From: Dichetophora obliterata
Taxonomy: Eukaryota > Arthropoda > Insecta > Diptera > Sciomyzidae
Length of the DNA stretch: 64,000 nucleotides
Direction: 5' to 3'
NCBI GenBank assembly: GCA_963920525.1
Contig: OY986439.1
Coordinates: 47,032,982 to 47,096,981 of the forward strand
Shown: in pieces, positions 47,550 to 59,289 of the stretch
Numbering within the stretch: position 1 is the stretch's first letter
How the letters are laid out: every line of letters starts with the position of its first letter
Made by a program: the position numbers and the translations under genes
The notes under the pieces: model-generated
The model's database searches: none
The model's input: only the letters and a program-made list of their open reading frames with translations
What the model was told of the DNA's origin: nothing

Positions 47550-48262
47550 CTACCGGGCGACTTCAGGGCAGTTGTTGGACTATTTAAAGATTGTTCTCCA
47601 ATAATTTTCCAGTCTGTCATATAAATTTTGTATGGGAGCCCCGTTAGGGAGTGAAAATAGGGGGCAGCTATGTTCTGAAAAAATGTTTATGGTGAAAAAA
47701 TAATGTAAGTCGGTCATACATTTTATACCCCTAGTGGCAACCTGGAACCTGTGGCGGCCAATTTTTAACAATTTCGTCAAATCTTGAAATTTGTATAGGA
47801 GCCCCCATATGGAGTAGAAATAAGGGATAGGTATGTTCTAGGAAAATGTTTATTGGGGGAAATTAATGAGGGTTGGTCTTACATTTAATTGCTCTACGGG
47901 AGACTCCGGGGCAGTTGTGTGGCATTATGAAGCTTGTTCTCCTATATTTTTCCTACCTGTAATATAGATTTTGTATGGGAGCCCCCTTAGGGAGTAGAAA
48001 TAGGGGGCAGCTATGTTCTGAAAAAATGTTTATGGTAAAAAAATAATGTAAGTCGGTCATACATTTTATACCCCTAGTGGCAACCTGGAACCTGTGGCGG
48101 CCAATTTTTAACAATTTCGTCAAATCTTGAATTTTGTATGGGAGCCCCCATATGGAGTAGAGATAGGGGCTAAGTATGTTCTAAAAAAAATGTTTATTGG
48201 GGGAAATTAATGAGGGTTGGTCTTACATTTGATTGCTCTACGAGAGACTCCAGGGCAGTTGT
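47550..48262 (+). repeat. Tandem repeat, about 345-bp unit made of two related halves
   Basis: Units begin CTAC.GG.GACT.C.GGGCAG at 47550, 47893 and 48238, giving spacings of 343 and 345 bp. Each unit has two halves of about 165-179 bp, both with TTGTAT.GGAGCCCC, GG.AGTAGAAATA.GGG and TATGTTCT..AAAATGTTTA. The alternation a-b-a-b shows an ancient doubling followed by a later one. Confidence 0.85.
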
Positions 48263-48480
48263 GTGCCTTTTTGTGAATTTTTACCCATTCACTCTCAACT
48301 TTGACCCCGTTGGGGCACCTCAAAACGTTACGCTACAAGCTCCGGTTTATGCACTAATTCATATGTACTATTAGTTCATCTTTTGGTGACTATTCCATTT
48401 TGAAATTCAAAAAAAAAATTTTCCCAGTACAACTTCACTCCACCCTAATAGACACGTAAGGGTTTTTCAAAGCGATCTTA

Positions 48481-49402
48481 CAGCGTGTATCAAAATAGCT
48501 CTCGCACTTGTTTTATGCCTTAAATCAAAAGCACTATGTAAATTTTATTAAACGAACATTTTTATTTTTTATTTAAAGCATTCTTTATAACTCTTTATCA
48601 TAAAATTCGAATTTTTCACCATTAATTTTTTTAAAAAATTCAAAACAATTTGTGAAAGACGAGCATGCGACTCGCATCAGGTTTTCAGGTATATCATCTG
48701 ATATTTTCATTAATCGTCGCTTAAATTTACCTACCGTCATGTGTTTATGTTAGTTAATTTGCTCAGCACTATACCTCAAATAGAAAAATCCAGGGGGTTT
48801 AGGTCAGGCGATGACGGAGGGCATTCCTTCAACAAAAATAAAACATGGCAAATTTGCTCTGCACCACTTTTGAACGAGATTTGCCTTTTGTGCTGGAAAA
48901 TAATCTTGCTGAAAACAAAAGTGACCCTCTCCGTAAATTTGCTTGGAATGCGGCATAAGATAGTTCTTTAAAACATGTTCTAAGTAATATTAGGAATTAT
49001 TTCAACGCCTTTTTCGATAAGAAGAAATGGCAATTTGCCTTTGTCGGAGAAAGCGCCCCAAACCATGATTGACGAAACATTTTGAAATCTTTCAATGTTT
49101 TTTTTTCTTTAGAAATATCTGCCAGGCAAGCTGTGTACACTCTAACATTTTGCGAGTTGTTGCTTGCTTGCAAAAAGAAGAGTTTTTCGTCGGAAAATAT
49201 GATACTGCAACCTGCGTGCCGGCGAAGGACTATTTTCCTTTCGCAATATTATTATTATTATTGACAAAGCTTATAATACGATTCATGCAATAAGTGTACA
49301 ACTAATGCCAGAGTCGTAAAAAACAGCATATGTTTTCCAGTGATGCTTCTTTTTGTGTAATTGGTATTAATATAGGTGCGACAGTTACTTTGATTCACGC
49401 TG
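48481..49402 (-). mobile_element. maT-like (DD37D) element, about 0.92 kb
   Basis: Terminal repeats CAGCGTGTATCAAAATAGCT and, from the right, CAGCGTGAATCAAAGTAACT, both continuing to TCGCAC, are flanked by TA (48479-48480, 49403-49404). The element is shorter than a full maT (about 1.3 kb), so its 5' coding part is deleted. Confidence 0.85.
48640..49230 (-). pseudogene. maT-like transposase remnant (DD37D), broken
   Basis: On the minus strand: CSIIFSDEKLFFLQASNNSQ (first Asp), then SIMVWGAFSDKGKLPFLLIE, HFCFQQDYFPAQKANLVQKW (second Asp), and SSPDLNPLDFSI (third Asp). The spacing from the second Asp to the Asp of PLDF is 37 residues if the frameshift near 48820 is allowed for, as in maT elements. 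Stops after PNIT and after LDFSI plus frameshifts make it dead. The N-terminal DNA-binding half is missing. Confidence 0.8.
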
Positions 49403-49773
49403 TAGTTGATATATCAAAGTGTTTACTTAAAAAGGTAAAAATAACTCTTTATTTATTTACATATTCAGATTAATATTAATATAACTAAATTAAAAGGAAA
49501 AAAATATGCAACAAGTCACCGAGAGCGTATGGGGCACAATTGACATTTTTAAAAGGGGCACTTTGACAAGGTTTTTGAGAATATCGCCTGTGATAAATAT
49601 GATCTCCTTAATTTTACTTTTTTTACTTTTATTACATTTTTTCATTGCTAAGAATATTTATTTATTCATTTATTTATTTTATGAAAAATAACAATAATAA
49701 ATTATTATTTTACAAAGGGGAGAAAGGAGCACTAGTTGCCAGGGCCTTCGGCTCTCCTAACAATATACAAATA

Positions 49774-50701
49774 AAGGGTCCGCCAAATAACTTTTTTTTT
49801 TGAAAATTCTATAAAAAAAAGTTACTAAATATTGTCTCAAATTTCTTTTTTTATTTAAAAGTAGAATCCTTTCGGTTAATAATGAAAAACAATTTTATTC
49901 AAATGGCTGCCTCGGCTGGTCATGCAGTAGCCTACACGATCGGTCCAATTTTTAAGCACATTATCGATTGTGTGCAGCTCTATTTCACCAATGGCTTCAC
50001 GAATATTGTCCTTTAATGCGTCAATTGTCTCTGGCTTGTTGGCGTAACACTTATCTTTGAGGGCACCACACAAATAATAGACCAACGGTGTCAAATCGCA
50101 GCTCCGAGGTGGCCAAACGACATCAGCTCTGCGGCTGATAATGCGATCTTCAAAAACAGGGCGCAAAACATCGAGTGTAGCTTCGGCTGTGTGGCACGTA
50201 GCGCCGTCCTGCTGAAACCAAATGTTGCCAATATCCTCCTCTTCAATTTTTGTGAACAAAAATGCGTTCAACATGGCCCGATAACGATTTCCATTGACTG
50301 TAACGGCCACTCCTTGTTCATTTTCGAAGAAAAATGGCCCAATTATGCCTCTGGACCAAAATCCGCACCAAACAGTGACTGGTTTTGGGTGCAGCGACTT
50401 TTCAATGTATGCGTGCGGGTTTTCTATGCCCCAAATACGACAATTTTGCTTGTTTACATACCCGCCAAGATCAAAATAAGCATCATCAGAAAAGATGATT
50501 TTTTTGGCAAAATCGGCATCTTCTGTAAGTCGATCGCAGGCCCGCTTAGCGAAGCGCTTCCCAGCGTTGTTCAAGCGTATACACAACCATATTCGTTCAG
50601 CGGAAGGATAAAACTAATTATCTGTCAAATCAGACATGAGCTAAGTGTTACCATTCACGAAATAAGCACTAGTTGAAAAAAAAGTTAGGTGGCGGACCCC
50701 G
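49774..50701 (-). mobile_element. DD41D mariner element, copy 2, internally deleted
   Basis: Both ends are present: AAGGGTCCGCCAAATAAC and, from the right, CGGGGTCCGCCACCTAAC, flanked by TA (49772-49773 and 50702-50703). Relative to copy 1 at 9608, about 377 bp are deleted between GCTGGGAA and CGCTTCGCTAAG (copy 1 positions 9754-10130). The catalytic part is kept. Confidence 0.93.
49876..50586 (-). pseudogene. DD41D mariner transposase, N-terminal domain deleted
   Basis: The remaining frame (236 codons from an out-of-frame start) contains KKIIFSDDAYFDLGGYVNKQ (first Asp), IWFQQDGATCHTAEATLDVL (second Asp) and PPRSCDLTPLVYYLCGALKD. The third catalytic Asp, PLDYY in relatives and PLDFY in copy 1, is Val here (PLVYY). 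The C-terminus runs NWTDRVGYCMTSRGSHLNKI to a stop. The paired-like DNA-binding domain is gone, so the copy cannot be autonomous. Its sequence helps to read copy 1. Confidence 0.9.
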
Positions 50702-51047
50702 TACATAAATATTTTAAATTTTTGTTTAAGTAATATTATGTAGTTTTAGTCTAAACATTTTTTAAGCTGGTATTTCGAGTTACTAATGAGAATAGACATG
50801 CTTGTCAAATGCTTCCCTTCAAAAGTCAAGGGTACCCCTTCCACGGGGATACAATTTGACAAATTTACTTTTTTTTTTAAATGGTTGAATAAGGTAGATA
50901 CACGATTTTGTATGTGTTATTTGTTACTCCATTACTGAGATCAATAATGAATATTTGCGACCAATTTTCAATTTTCAATTTTTGCCCAAAAATTTCCGAG
51001 AAATATGAACCCGTAAAAAAAGTGTCAAATCTGCCCACTTTCCCCTA

Positions 51048-54020
51048 CTTTTTAATATAATTTCTTTTTTGGCCTCAAAAATTAATTGTTCATATCATGA
51101 ATTTCTTTAGAGTAGTAATGCAATTAAAGACGAAGGAAATAACAAACACACAGTCGAAATAAAAGATAAAGTACCATTTTTTAATTTAAATTTTTTATTA
51201 TTATTTTTAAAAATTATTTTTTCTTTTGATTTTTTAATGATGTGAAGGCAAAATATTGTATTCATCAAACTTAAATATAAGTCCTATTCGGTCAAGATAG
51301 CTTGACATATTTAATGAGAGGTTAAATAAAAAACACAAAAGGAAAAATCTGACTCCAGCACATATCCGCTTATATCAGTATGCATTATACTGATACATAA
51401 TTTAAAATGAATAAAAATAAGCAATTTAAAAATTTCTGTCAATAAATCCTTGCATTCTAGCCCACAGTGCGTTCGTTGTGTAATGCAATGCATGTCATTG
51501 TGAATTATTTTGTTCTTTAATAAATAAATAATGTTTGTTTGTATTGTTTTCATGCATGAGTGAGTGCCAACGTGTTTGTGTATACATCGTATATGTGGTA
51601 ACGAAAAATTGAGTTAATATTTTTAATTAATGCACAAGAGCAAGCAATATAAAATTTAAGTTTATTTAAAAAAGATATTTAAAGTATAATTTTCAATGAT
51701 TTGATTAATCAGATTGATAGTACAGGCACTAATTATCTGTTTTATAATAACAAATTCGTTTATAAGTTACAGATATTTTTATGAAAGAGCGTATTCGTTG
51801 AAAAAGTCAAACTTTGTTAAAAGGAAGCTCATGAATTCTGTAACACGATAATGAACCATTTAACGAGACTATGGTGAACGAATTTCTGGCCTAAAACTCA
51901 ACTTGCTGACTTTTTTCTCTTTCTACAACTCAAATTAGCACTTCGAGGCACCCGTTCTTAGTCGATATAAGATATTGAATACAAATGACTACAGTTGCGC
52001 AAATTTAGCGACAAACAGAATTTGGACAATCAATTAAGCGGTCTTTTAAAATGTTTAATTCCCGATACTTTCTTGATAGAATGTATATTAAAAATTTTTA
52101 AAAAATTTTTTGTTTTTCACTCTTGCACCAGAATCCATTTGTCGACTTTTGTAATTGTTTTGTTTGTTCGTTTGTGTCATTTATTAGATTTTGATAAAAA
52201 TATATTTTAGTAAATTTAGTTAAAAACTCGAATCGTGATTCCCACCATTAATCATCATTATCATCATCATCATCATCATCGTCACTTTTTCACACACAGA
52301 CAGACACTGACTCTGATATGCTGAACAAGATGAATTTAATTAATCTCGCTGCCGTCAGTTGCACACCAATTGTAATTAACTTGCAACTGACATAATTACA
52401 CATGCCCCACATATTGACCCGATCTTGCCCCTCTTTTGCCCACCAATGTTGCTCTCGTGTTGTGCAACTTATCATCATCAATGGCGCGGACCAACACCAA
52501 CCCTAACACCAACTGCAACACCAATAGCAATACAACGACATACATCAATGTTACAAAATGTTACGTACTTGTAGCATTACGTAGCGTTACGTTGCGGTTT
52601 ACGCCCCAAGGCAATAAATAAACATTTGCAACGCTTTGAGCGGACATTAATTTCGCACTTGTAATGAATTGTTTTTGTACTTTGCGGGTACAGTAAACAA
52701 GGGGGTAGCAAAAGCAAAAAGCAAAAACAATACAAGTGAGAGTGAATCCAAAAAGTAACAGAAAAGTAACAGATTACTATAAATTTTTACTGTTTTAAAA
52801 AAAAGTATAAAAAGCTTTAAATGTCGACTAGTATAGCAAATTAAGAAAATTTTTATTTTTACAAATTTTTATTCAAAATCCTAAACATTTTTTTAATAGT
52901 TATCTGTTAAAAAAAAAAATCTAATAAATTTATACACTGTTTAAAAAAGTATTGAAAATATCGAGAGAAGATACAAGCAAAGTATTACTTACGCAATCAG
53001 ATTATAAACAAAAAAAAAAAAATTATACTCAAATGCATATGGCTTTTTATTATTTCGGATTTGACATGCAAAAAAAAACACACACATACATACACACACA
53101 AGTATAGGTATAGTATTACAAATTTACCAAAATTGTAAGCTATCATATGTTGTATAAAAGTTTCAATCAAATGCTTATCATTTTCATTAACGCTTACTTT
53201 CTTGCATCAAACTGTAAGTAGAGAAAAAAAAAAAAGAATTTTAAGCTTGTATAAAAAACGAAGATAATATATGTATTTGAATATCATTGAAAATTCTGTA
53301 AAAAGTTTAGCAACTAAGTCAAAAAATATCAAGGCAATAGCATATTTGTATAAAGATTACTCCATTTAATGCGTAAAAATGTAGCAAATTTGAAAATATA
53401 GCATAATAGATAAATATTATATAATATATTATAATATGTATATATTGTAATACTTTATATATATAAATAAAATGATACACTAAATTATATACGAGTATTA
53501 TATCAAATAATTGAACTAAATAATTCGCTGTATTATGAAAGGTTTATTGAAAGCGTTTATTATATATGAATATTTATGAATTGCAATGATCTGAGTGAAT
53601 AAAATTCATTAAATTTTGAAATGTTTGAGTTTTATTGTGAAAGATGGGAAATCACAGGTAAGAAAGATATGACAATAAATGCAATCAATATCTTCATAGC
53701 TGACAATTTTTAATTTAATCTTTTTTCTACCAAGACCAAGAATCGTATTTTGACACCGTTGTGTTTGAATTCAAATACACGTAAATATATAATTGTCAAA
53801 TAAGTGTGCAGACTTTAATGCACAAAAAAATCTGAAAGATGCACATACAATATGCATTAAAAATTGAAAGTTATGCACTTGAAAATGAAAAATATGCAAA
53901 ATAAAACCTTATCAAATATATTATTTTATGATCAAAAATTCATCCTTTATTGAATGTTTTGAAATCAATTCTGAAAATTTAAAAAAAATTAATGAAATAA
54001 ATTAATTTTTTAATCAATAT
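51048..54020. other. Intergenic, no gene seen; ATC microsatellite and a GC-richer patch
   Basis: A TCA/ATC run occupies about 52251-52281. The patch 52250-52680 is less AT-rich and non-repetitive (for example CACACAGACAGACACTGACT and CACCAACCCTAACACCAAC), and might be conserved non-coding sequence. No exon is supported. Confidence 0.4.
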
Positions 54021-54060
54021 TTATCTATCTATCTATCTATATCTATATATATTTATTTAT
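54021..54060 (+). repeat. Left TCTA-type microsatellite
   Basis: TTATCTATCTATCTATCTAT continues into ATCTATATATATTTATTT. It is the same kind of sequence as the 55027-56254 array and lies directly left of the inserted fragment. Confidence 0.8.
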
Positions 54061-54337
54061 ATCTCTCTTTAAGTTGCATCAGGATCTTTGTGCCTCCGGG
54101 AGTGCCTTTAATAGGCGAACGCTGGATCTTTGAACTCAATGTAAAAGGGTTCTCAGCTTTTTTGTTGCTCGTAGCTTTAACTGGTGCAGCGGCCGAGTGT
54201 GCCACCGTTGGAGCAGTGTTAGGAGATGAAATGTTGGTTAGGGCCTCCAGAATCCGTGCCCCTGCCGTGGTAGTGTCCACGGGTGGATTTCCACTATTGT
54301 GATTGCCACCTGGAGTAATTTTGTTATTCTCCGGCAT
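54053..54337 (-). CDS. Unknown 94-codon frame, possible ORF1 start of the retroelement
   Basis: It encodes MPENNKITPGGNHNSGNPP, a Thr/Ala/Ser-rich low-complexity part, then SSKIQRSPIKGTPGGTKI and LKERYK before the stop, which falls in the left microsatellite. I do not recognise a domain. Gly/Pro/Thr-rich, basic N-termini occur in non-LTR ORF1 proteins, but this is weak evidence. Base composition is clearly richer in G+C than the surroundings, consistent with transfer on a mobile element. The frame appears cut off at its 3' side. Confidence 0.4.
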   Translation of the reverse strand: MPENNKITPGGNHNSGNPPVDTTTAGARILEALTNISSPNTAPTVAHSAAAPVKATSNKKAENPFTLSSKIQRSPIKGTPGGTKILMQLKERYK

Positions 54338-55026
54338 TCCAAGTAAGTGATTTTGTTTTCAGGGATATCTACCCCAATCCTTTTATACCTACGGACAGGT
54401 TTAGATACTGCCGACCGCTACGGTACACACGCAGACCAGGAAGCCGCCCAATTTGGGTCAGACGCGCCTGGATTTCCTAACTGGGGTCCGCGGGTTCGTT
54501 ATGCCCGAAGGTCCTGGGGGACACAGGATCTCCCCTGCTGGGGTATATATGTTTTTGGATTGTCCCTTGGCTGAAAGGAAAGGGGGTTCGTCTCCGGGCT
54601 TAGTCCCTAGGCGGCGACGCATTTGATTTGATCTGTCGACTGCGACCACTAATTTTCACGAAAGGAAAAGGCTCGCTTCGGGAAATGATCCCTAGAAGGC
54701 GACGCATGGTCTACCGACTGCGATCACTTTAAACCTCGGAAGAAAAGGGTCCGCTTCGGGAATTGGTCCCTAGACGGCGACGCATTTGGTCTGCCGGCCG
54801 CAATAACTTCTCCTTCCGGAAAGAAAAGGCACACTTCGGGAAATGATCCCTAGACGGCGAGGCCTTCGGTCTGTCGACTGCGATGATTTGTCCTCCCGGA
54901 AGGACAAGGTCCGCTTCAGAAATGAGTCCTCAGAAATGAGTCAGATGCTTCTGGATTTTTGTAACTAGGGTCCGCGGGTTCGTAAGGCCCGAAGGATTTT
55001 ATGAATCAAAATCCTCCCTTGCGGAG
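54054..55026 (-). mobile_element. 5' fragment of a non-LTR-like retroelement inserted in a TCTA microsatellite
   Basis: This GC-richer island (about 970 bp) sits between TCTA-type arrays on both sides. On the minus strand it begins with a tandemly repeated non-coding leader (54345-55020), followed by a start codon and a 94-codon frame (54053-54337). Repeated 5' UTRs followed by ORF1 are typical of several non-LTR retrotransposons, and members of the R1 clade (Waldo, Mino) insert into simple repeats. The clade is an inference; no reverse transcriptase is present. Confidence 0.45.
54345..55020 (-). repeat. Tandem repeats of about 80 bp in the island's leader
   Basis: Five or so units recur in the plus-strand wording TCGGGAA..GATCCCTAG, then ACGGCGACGCAT and GTCTGCCGACTGCGAT (near 54590, 54680, 54760, 54840 and 54910). 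A larger outer repeat, GGGTCCGCGGGTTCGT then GCCCGAAGG, occurs at about 54484 and 54968. Confidence 0.75.
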
Positions 55027-56254
55027 TCTATCTATCTATCTATATCTATCTATATCTATCTATATCTATCTATATCTATCTATATCTATCTATATCTATC
55101 TATATCTATCTATATCTATCTATATCTATCTATATCTATCTATATCTATCTATATCTATCTATATCTATCTATATCTATCTATATCTATCTATATCTATC
55201 TATATCTATCTATATCTATCTATATCTATCTATATCTATCTATATCTATCTATATCTATCTATATCTATCTATATCTATCTATATCTATCTATATCTATC
55301 TATATCTATCTATATCTATCTATATCTATCTATATCTATCTATATCTATCTATATCTATCTATATCTATCTATATCTATCTATATCTATCTATATCTATC
55401 TATATCTATCTATATCTATCTATATCTATCTATATCTATCTATATCTATCTATATCTATCTATATCTATCTATATCTATCTATATCTATCTATATCTATC
55501 TATATCTATCTATATCTATCTATATCTATCTATATCTATCTATATCTATCTATATCTATCTATATCTATCTATATCTATCTATATCTATCTATATCTATC
55601 TATATCTATCTATATCTATCTATATCTATCTATATCTATCTATATCTATCTATATCTATCTATATCTATCTATATCTATCTATATCTATCTATATCTATC
55701 TATATCTATCTATATCTATATATATCTATCTATATCTATCTATATCTATCTATATCTATCTATATCTATATATATCTATCTATATCTATCTATATCTATC
55801 TATATCTATCTATATCTATCTATATCTATCTATATCTATCTATATCTATCTATATCTATCTATATCTATCTATATCTATCTATATCTATCTATATCTATC
55901 TATATCTATCTATATCTATCTATATCTATCTATATCTATCTATATCTATCTATATCTATCTATATCTATCTATATCTATCTATATCTATCTATATCTATC
56001 TATATCTATCTATATCTATCTATATCTATCTATATCTATCTATATCTATCTATATCTATCTATATCTATCTATATCTATCTATATCTATCTATATCTATC
56101 TATATCTATCTATATCTATCTATATCTATCTATATCTATCTATATCTATCTATATCCATCTACATCTATCTATATCTATCTATATCTATCTATATCTATC
56201 TATATCTATCTATATCTATCTATGTCTATCTATATCTATCTATATCTATATATC
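55027..56254 (+). repeat. Very pure TATATCTATC minisatellite, about 1.23 kb
   Basis: A 10-bp unit, TATATCTATC, is repeated about 120 times with very few changes (for example at 55719, 55767, 56156-56163 and 56223). Because three units are 30 bp, all frames in one direction stay open and give a false 464-codon protein of Ile/Tyr/Leu/Ser repeats. It is not a gene. Confidence 0.97.
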
Positions 56255-57079
56255 TGTTTAAAATTGAAGTGTCAATTTAAAGTTACAACCTCACAATCCA
56301 AAAGAAATGGGCCGATTTTTATCAATAAAATTTTAAGATATTATATTTGTGCTACAGATTTATTTAGGGGTATTTTTCTTTCAAAATTTTATTAATAAGT
56401 ATATTTAATTAAGGCATTATATTTTTTCCCAGCTTTTTCTATTAAGAAATCATTCCAGCTGTTTATTCGTTGTCTTTGACGCTTTTGTTTTGCGAGAGTT
56501 TCAATACACTCCATGTTCGAGCAAGGCAAAAGAGAGATAGATACATATAAATGCAGAGCGGCACTCCAAAACAAAATAAAAAAGACCATTCTTTATTTCT
56601 TTGATATGTATTATCTCAATCCAATAAGGACGGTTATGCCACATCGCGTCATTAAGTAGGATGTCGCAAAACTAACCGTATCACATAAAAATTAGTCAAA
56701 ATCAAAGTTAGGTAAAAATTAGCACATTTGTAAAAAAATTATCCCGTCTTTAAGGCGTTACGGAGATTGATAAAAAACGTCCGTAGCGAAGCCGTGGACA
56801 ACAGTGTCCTGCTAGTAATATATAAAAAATCAATAATAAACAATTAAAACTCTTAATTCAGGCACATATATGTAGACATCGCTTTGTTAGCATACATAAA
56901 AAAATTCTTTAAATTTTAAAATCTAAAATTTTTACGATTTGGCCTCAAAATGTTTTTTTGCAGCAATATTTATTGCTTTACATTAACGGACGTAACTGAA
57001 CTATATTTTAAAGAAGGAGTATACTTGCTTACATCAAGATATACTTGCAAGTATATCTTGATCTCATCAAGATCAATAA
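56255..57079. other. No gene seen
   Basis: AT-rich intergenic sequence to the right of the minisatellite. A 30-bp perfect palindrome at 57033-57062 (ATCAAGATATACTTG and its reverse) stands out. Confidence 0.4.
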
Positions 57080-57109
57080 TATTGGAAACTATCGGAAACC
57101 CGGCGCGTT

Positions 57110-57600
57110 GCTGTCACGCCTCCATGTCCAACGGCAATAAAATATTATCAGTAAAACTGCATGTGTATATTGATGTCGAATACTGAATTCCGAGGCTGTG
57201 CGACCTTTTACTCCAAAACTATTCAATATCCGAAATTTGGGTTGTGTAGGAATTGATACTCCCCCTTGTCCAAATCCCAAAAAAAAGTTATCAGTGAAAC
57301 TTTATATCTAAATTACAACGTCCCTTTGTCCAACACCCATAAAATGTTGTCAGTAAAATTACATGTCTTAATTGAGGTCGAATACTGAATTCCAAGCCTG
57401 TGTGACCTTTAACTCCAAAGCTATCCGATTTCACTAGTTTAGGTTGTATGTAGGTGACACACCTCTTTTACAATAGAAAAACCATTCTAAGCATGTGTTT
57501 AATAACTTCCTAAATTATCATAATACCGAATTCCGTGGTTGTGTGACCTATAATTCCAAAGCTATTAGATTTTAAAAATTTGGGGATTATTTCAGGTAAC
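57110..57600 (+). repeat. Degenerate tandem repeat with ATACTGAATTCC wording
   Basis: Three units share (ATAC.GAATTCC, then GTGTGACCT.TA.CTCCAAA, then a T-rich tract and GTAGG or GTAAC), starting near 57180, 57385 and 57530. A second shared part, CAATAAAATATTATCAGTAA or CATAAAATGTTGTCAGTAA, precedes the first two. Non-coding; probably part of an unknown mobile element. Confidence 0.6.
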
Positions 57601-59285
57601 ATGCCCCTTTTTACAATCGTGACTCGACTTTACACGGAAATTCTCAGCACTTTTCCACTGTATCCCTGAAAATTGCATAACAATTGGTTTGGTGGTTTCA
57701 TAGTCCTTACGTGAAATACACACATTCCCACATACATATATACATACATTAATTTTTTATTCACATATAGATGGCGGGAAAAGTAGGCGTGGCAACATTT
57801 ATAAATACATAGAGACCGCCACTTAGTCCCATACCACCTACATACCAAGTTTCACTATCAAAACGTGAACATCTCAGGAATTAAAATGATTTCTGAAAAT
57901 TGCGCGCAGATATAGTGAAACCACGCCCATTTTTTAAAAAGATAACGAGAGTAAACAAATGAACTAAATTACCAAATCTTAGTATTATACGATCTGATAT
58001 ATAGAATTTTGTTTACTTTGTGGTCAGTAAAACCATTTCTTGGAGCTCCTACATATCAAGTTTTACTATCAAAACGTTAACAATTAACAAATAGACCGGA
58101 TCATTCTTGTATTGAGAACGTTCTTGTATGGAGCTTTGATTTAAGCGATATATTAATATATTTCCAACAATAACAATTCCACGTAAATCTAATGAAAAAT
58201 GTGTCTTTTAAAGCGGTTTTAAAAAATGTGTTCTTAAAAATAGCAAAATATTCCATTTTTGGTAGTCAATTAGAGTTTTAATGAAACATAATTTTAAAAA
58301 CTTTTTATGTCAAAGTATTGGTATGAGTAAGAAATTCAACATTTTAGCAGATGTAGGTATGTGTTCTGTGAAAAATAAAAAGTAACAAGCAAAAACATGT
58401 TTTTTTTTACCAAAAAGAACCTTCAGGAGAATCAAAATTGCTTCGGCGATTTTTCTCCAATTAGAAAAAAAGTATGCAGAAATCATTTTAATGAGTTCCT
58501 CTAACTTTTGAGACCCCGAACGGCGGAATCTAAATTTTGATCCGGTTTAGTGAAGAACTCTGAAATGATCATGGTTTAACAAAATTGGGCGTAGATATAT
58601 TGTGATCACGTTCACTTTTTGTACAGTTGCCGACAGTATCCATTTGAACAAAACCACTAGATTTTAATTTTTTACGATCAAAACCGCCACAAGCGCAAAT
58701 TCTACTTGTATGGGAGGTACCACGCCTCTTTGTTCCATCGACACCAAACTTCACAGAAACACTCTCAAGATATTGTTTTTGTTTCCCTGAAAATATCATT
58801 AAACTTTGGTTCAGTGGTTTTGGAGTCACATGAGATGTCCTCTGTTTGGACTGTTCTTTGGTGTGTTGTGATGTATCCATGCTTTGTCTATGATGCAAAA
58901 ACTCCTTCGGATTGCGGATGAATATAGTCAAACACATTTTTGAAATGTATGGTCGAATGTGAGCAATCACTGCACCCATTGCACGGATATCATTTTCATG
59001 TCCAAATATTCATATAAAATGTGATGTACCCATTCAGTTGAGATACCAAGAGCCTCAGCCACCTCATGTACTTTCAATAGGGGGTTTCGCATGGTCCAAC
59101 ATATTGGACCAACATTTCAGATTGGATGACATGTAGTACCAAGCGTTAGCTAAGACAACAGTCGATTCAATATGTTTGATGAAAACCACAAATGTTTGAT
59201 TTTTCTGGCGATCGTTCAACATGTTGAAGGTGTGAATGCATGTTGGTCCAAGTTGGTGCATTTTTTATTTCATTTAACCCTGGAT
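57601..59285. other. Repeat-like intergenic sequence, no gene seen
   Basis: Words such as ACCACGCCCA, CATATAGATGGCGGG and TTTGGTTCAGTGGTTTTGG mark old transposon sequence of the same style as 37.5 kb. Near 59088-59260, GGTCCAACATATTGGACC and GCATGTTGGTCCAAG form a loose inverted pair. The 136-codon minus-strand frame 58569-58979 has no domain and is not called. Confidence 0.4.
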
Positions 59286-59289
59286 AATC

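Larger units (their letters stand above)
47320..51045. mobile_element. Inverted-repeat element, 3.7 kb, with nested maT and mariner elements
   Basis: Ends read GGGGAAAGTGGGGTACATTT and, from the right, GGGGAAAGTGGGCAGATTTG, each next to TA (47318-47319, 51046-51047). The interior has a 345-bp tandem repeat and phrases such as GGGGCACAATTGACA. No transposase of its own is readable. Removing the two nested elements leaves about 1.9 kb. Confidence 0.7.

Noticed and set aside
50191..50676. 161-codon plus-strand frame
   Set aside because: Antisense shadow of mariner copy 2.
54345..55020. rDNA or CRISPR-like array because of GC-rich tandem units
   Set aside because: The units are degenerate, have no spacer structure, and belong to the leader of the retroelement-like island.
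55001..56395. 464-codon open reading frame
   Set aside because: It is the translation of a 10-bp simple repeat; no codon bias or domain.
58569..58979. 136-codon minus-strand frame
   Set aside because: It overlaps dispersed non-coding repeat wording (ACCACGCC, TTCAGTGGTTTTGG) and has no protein features.
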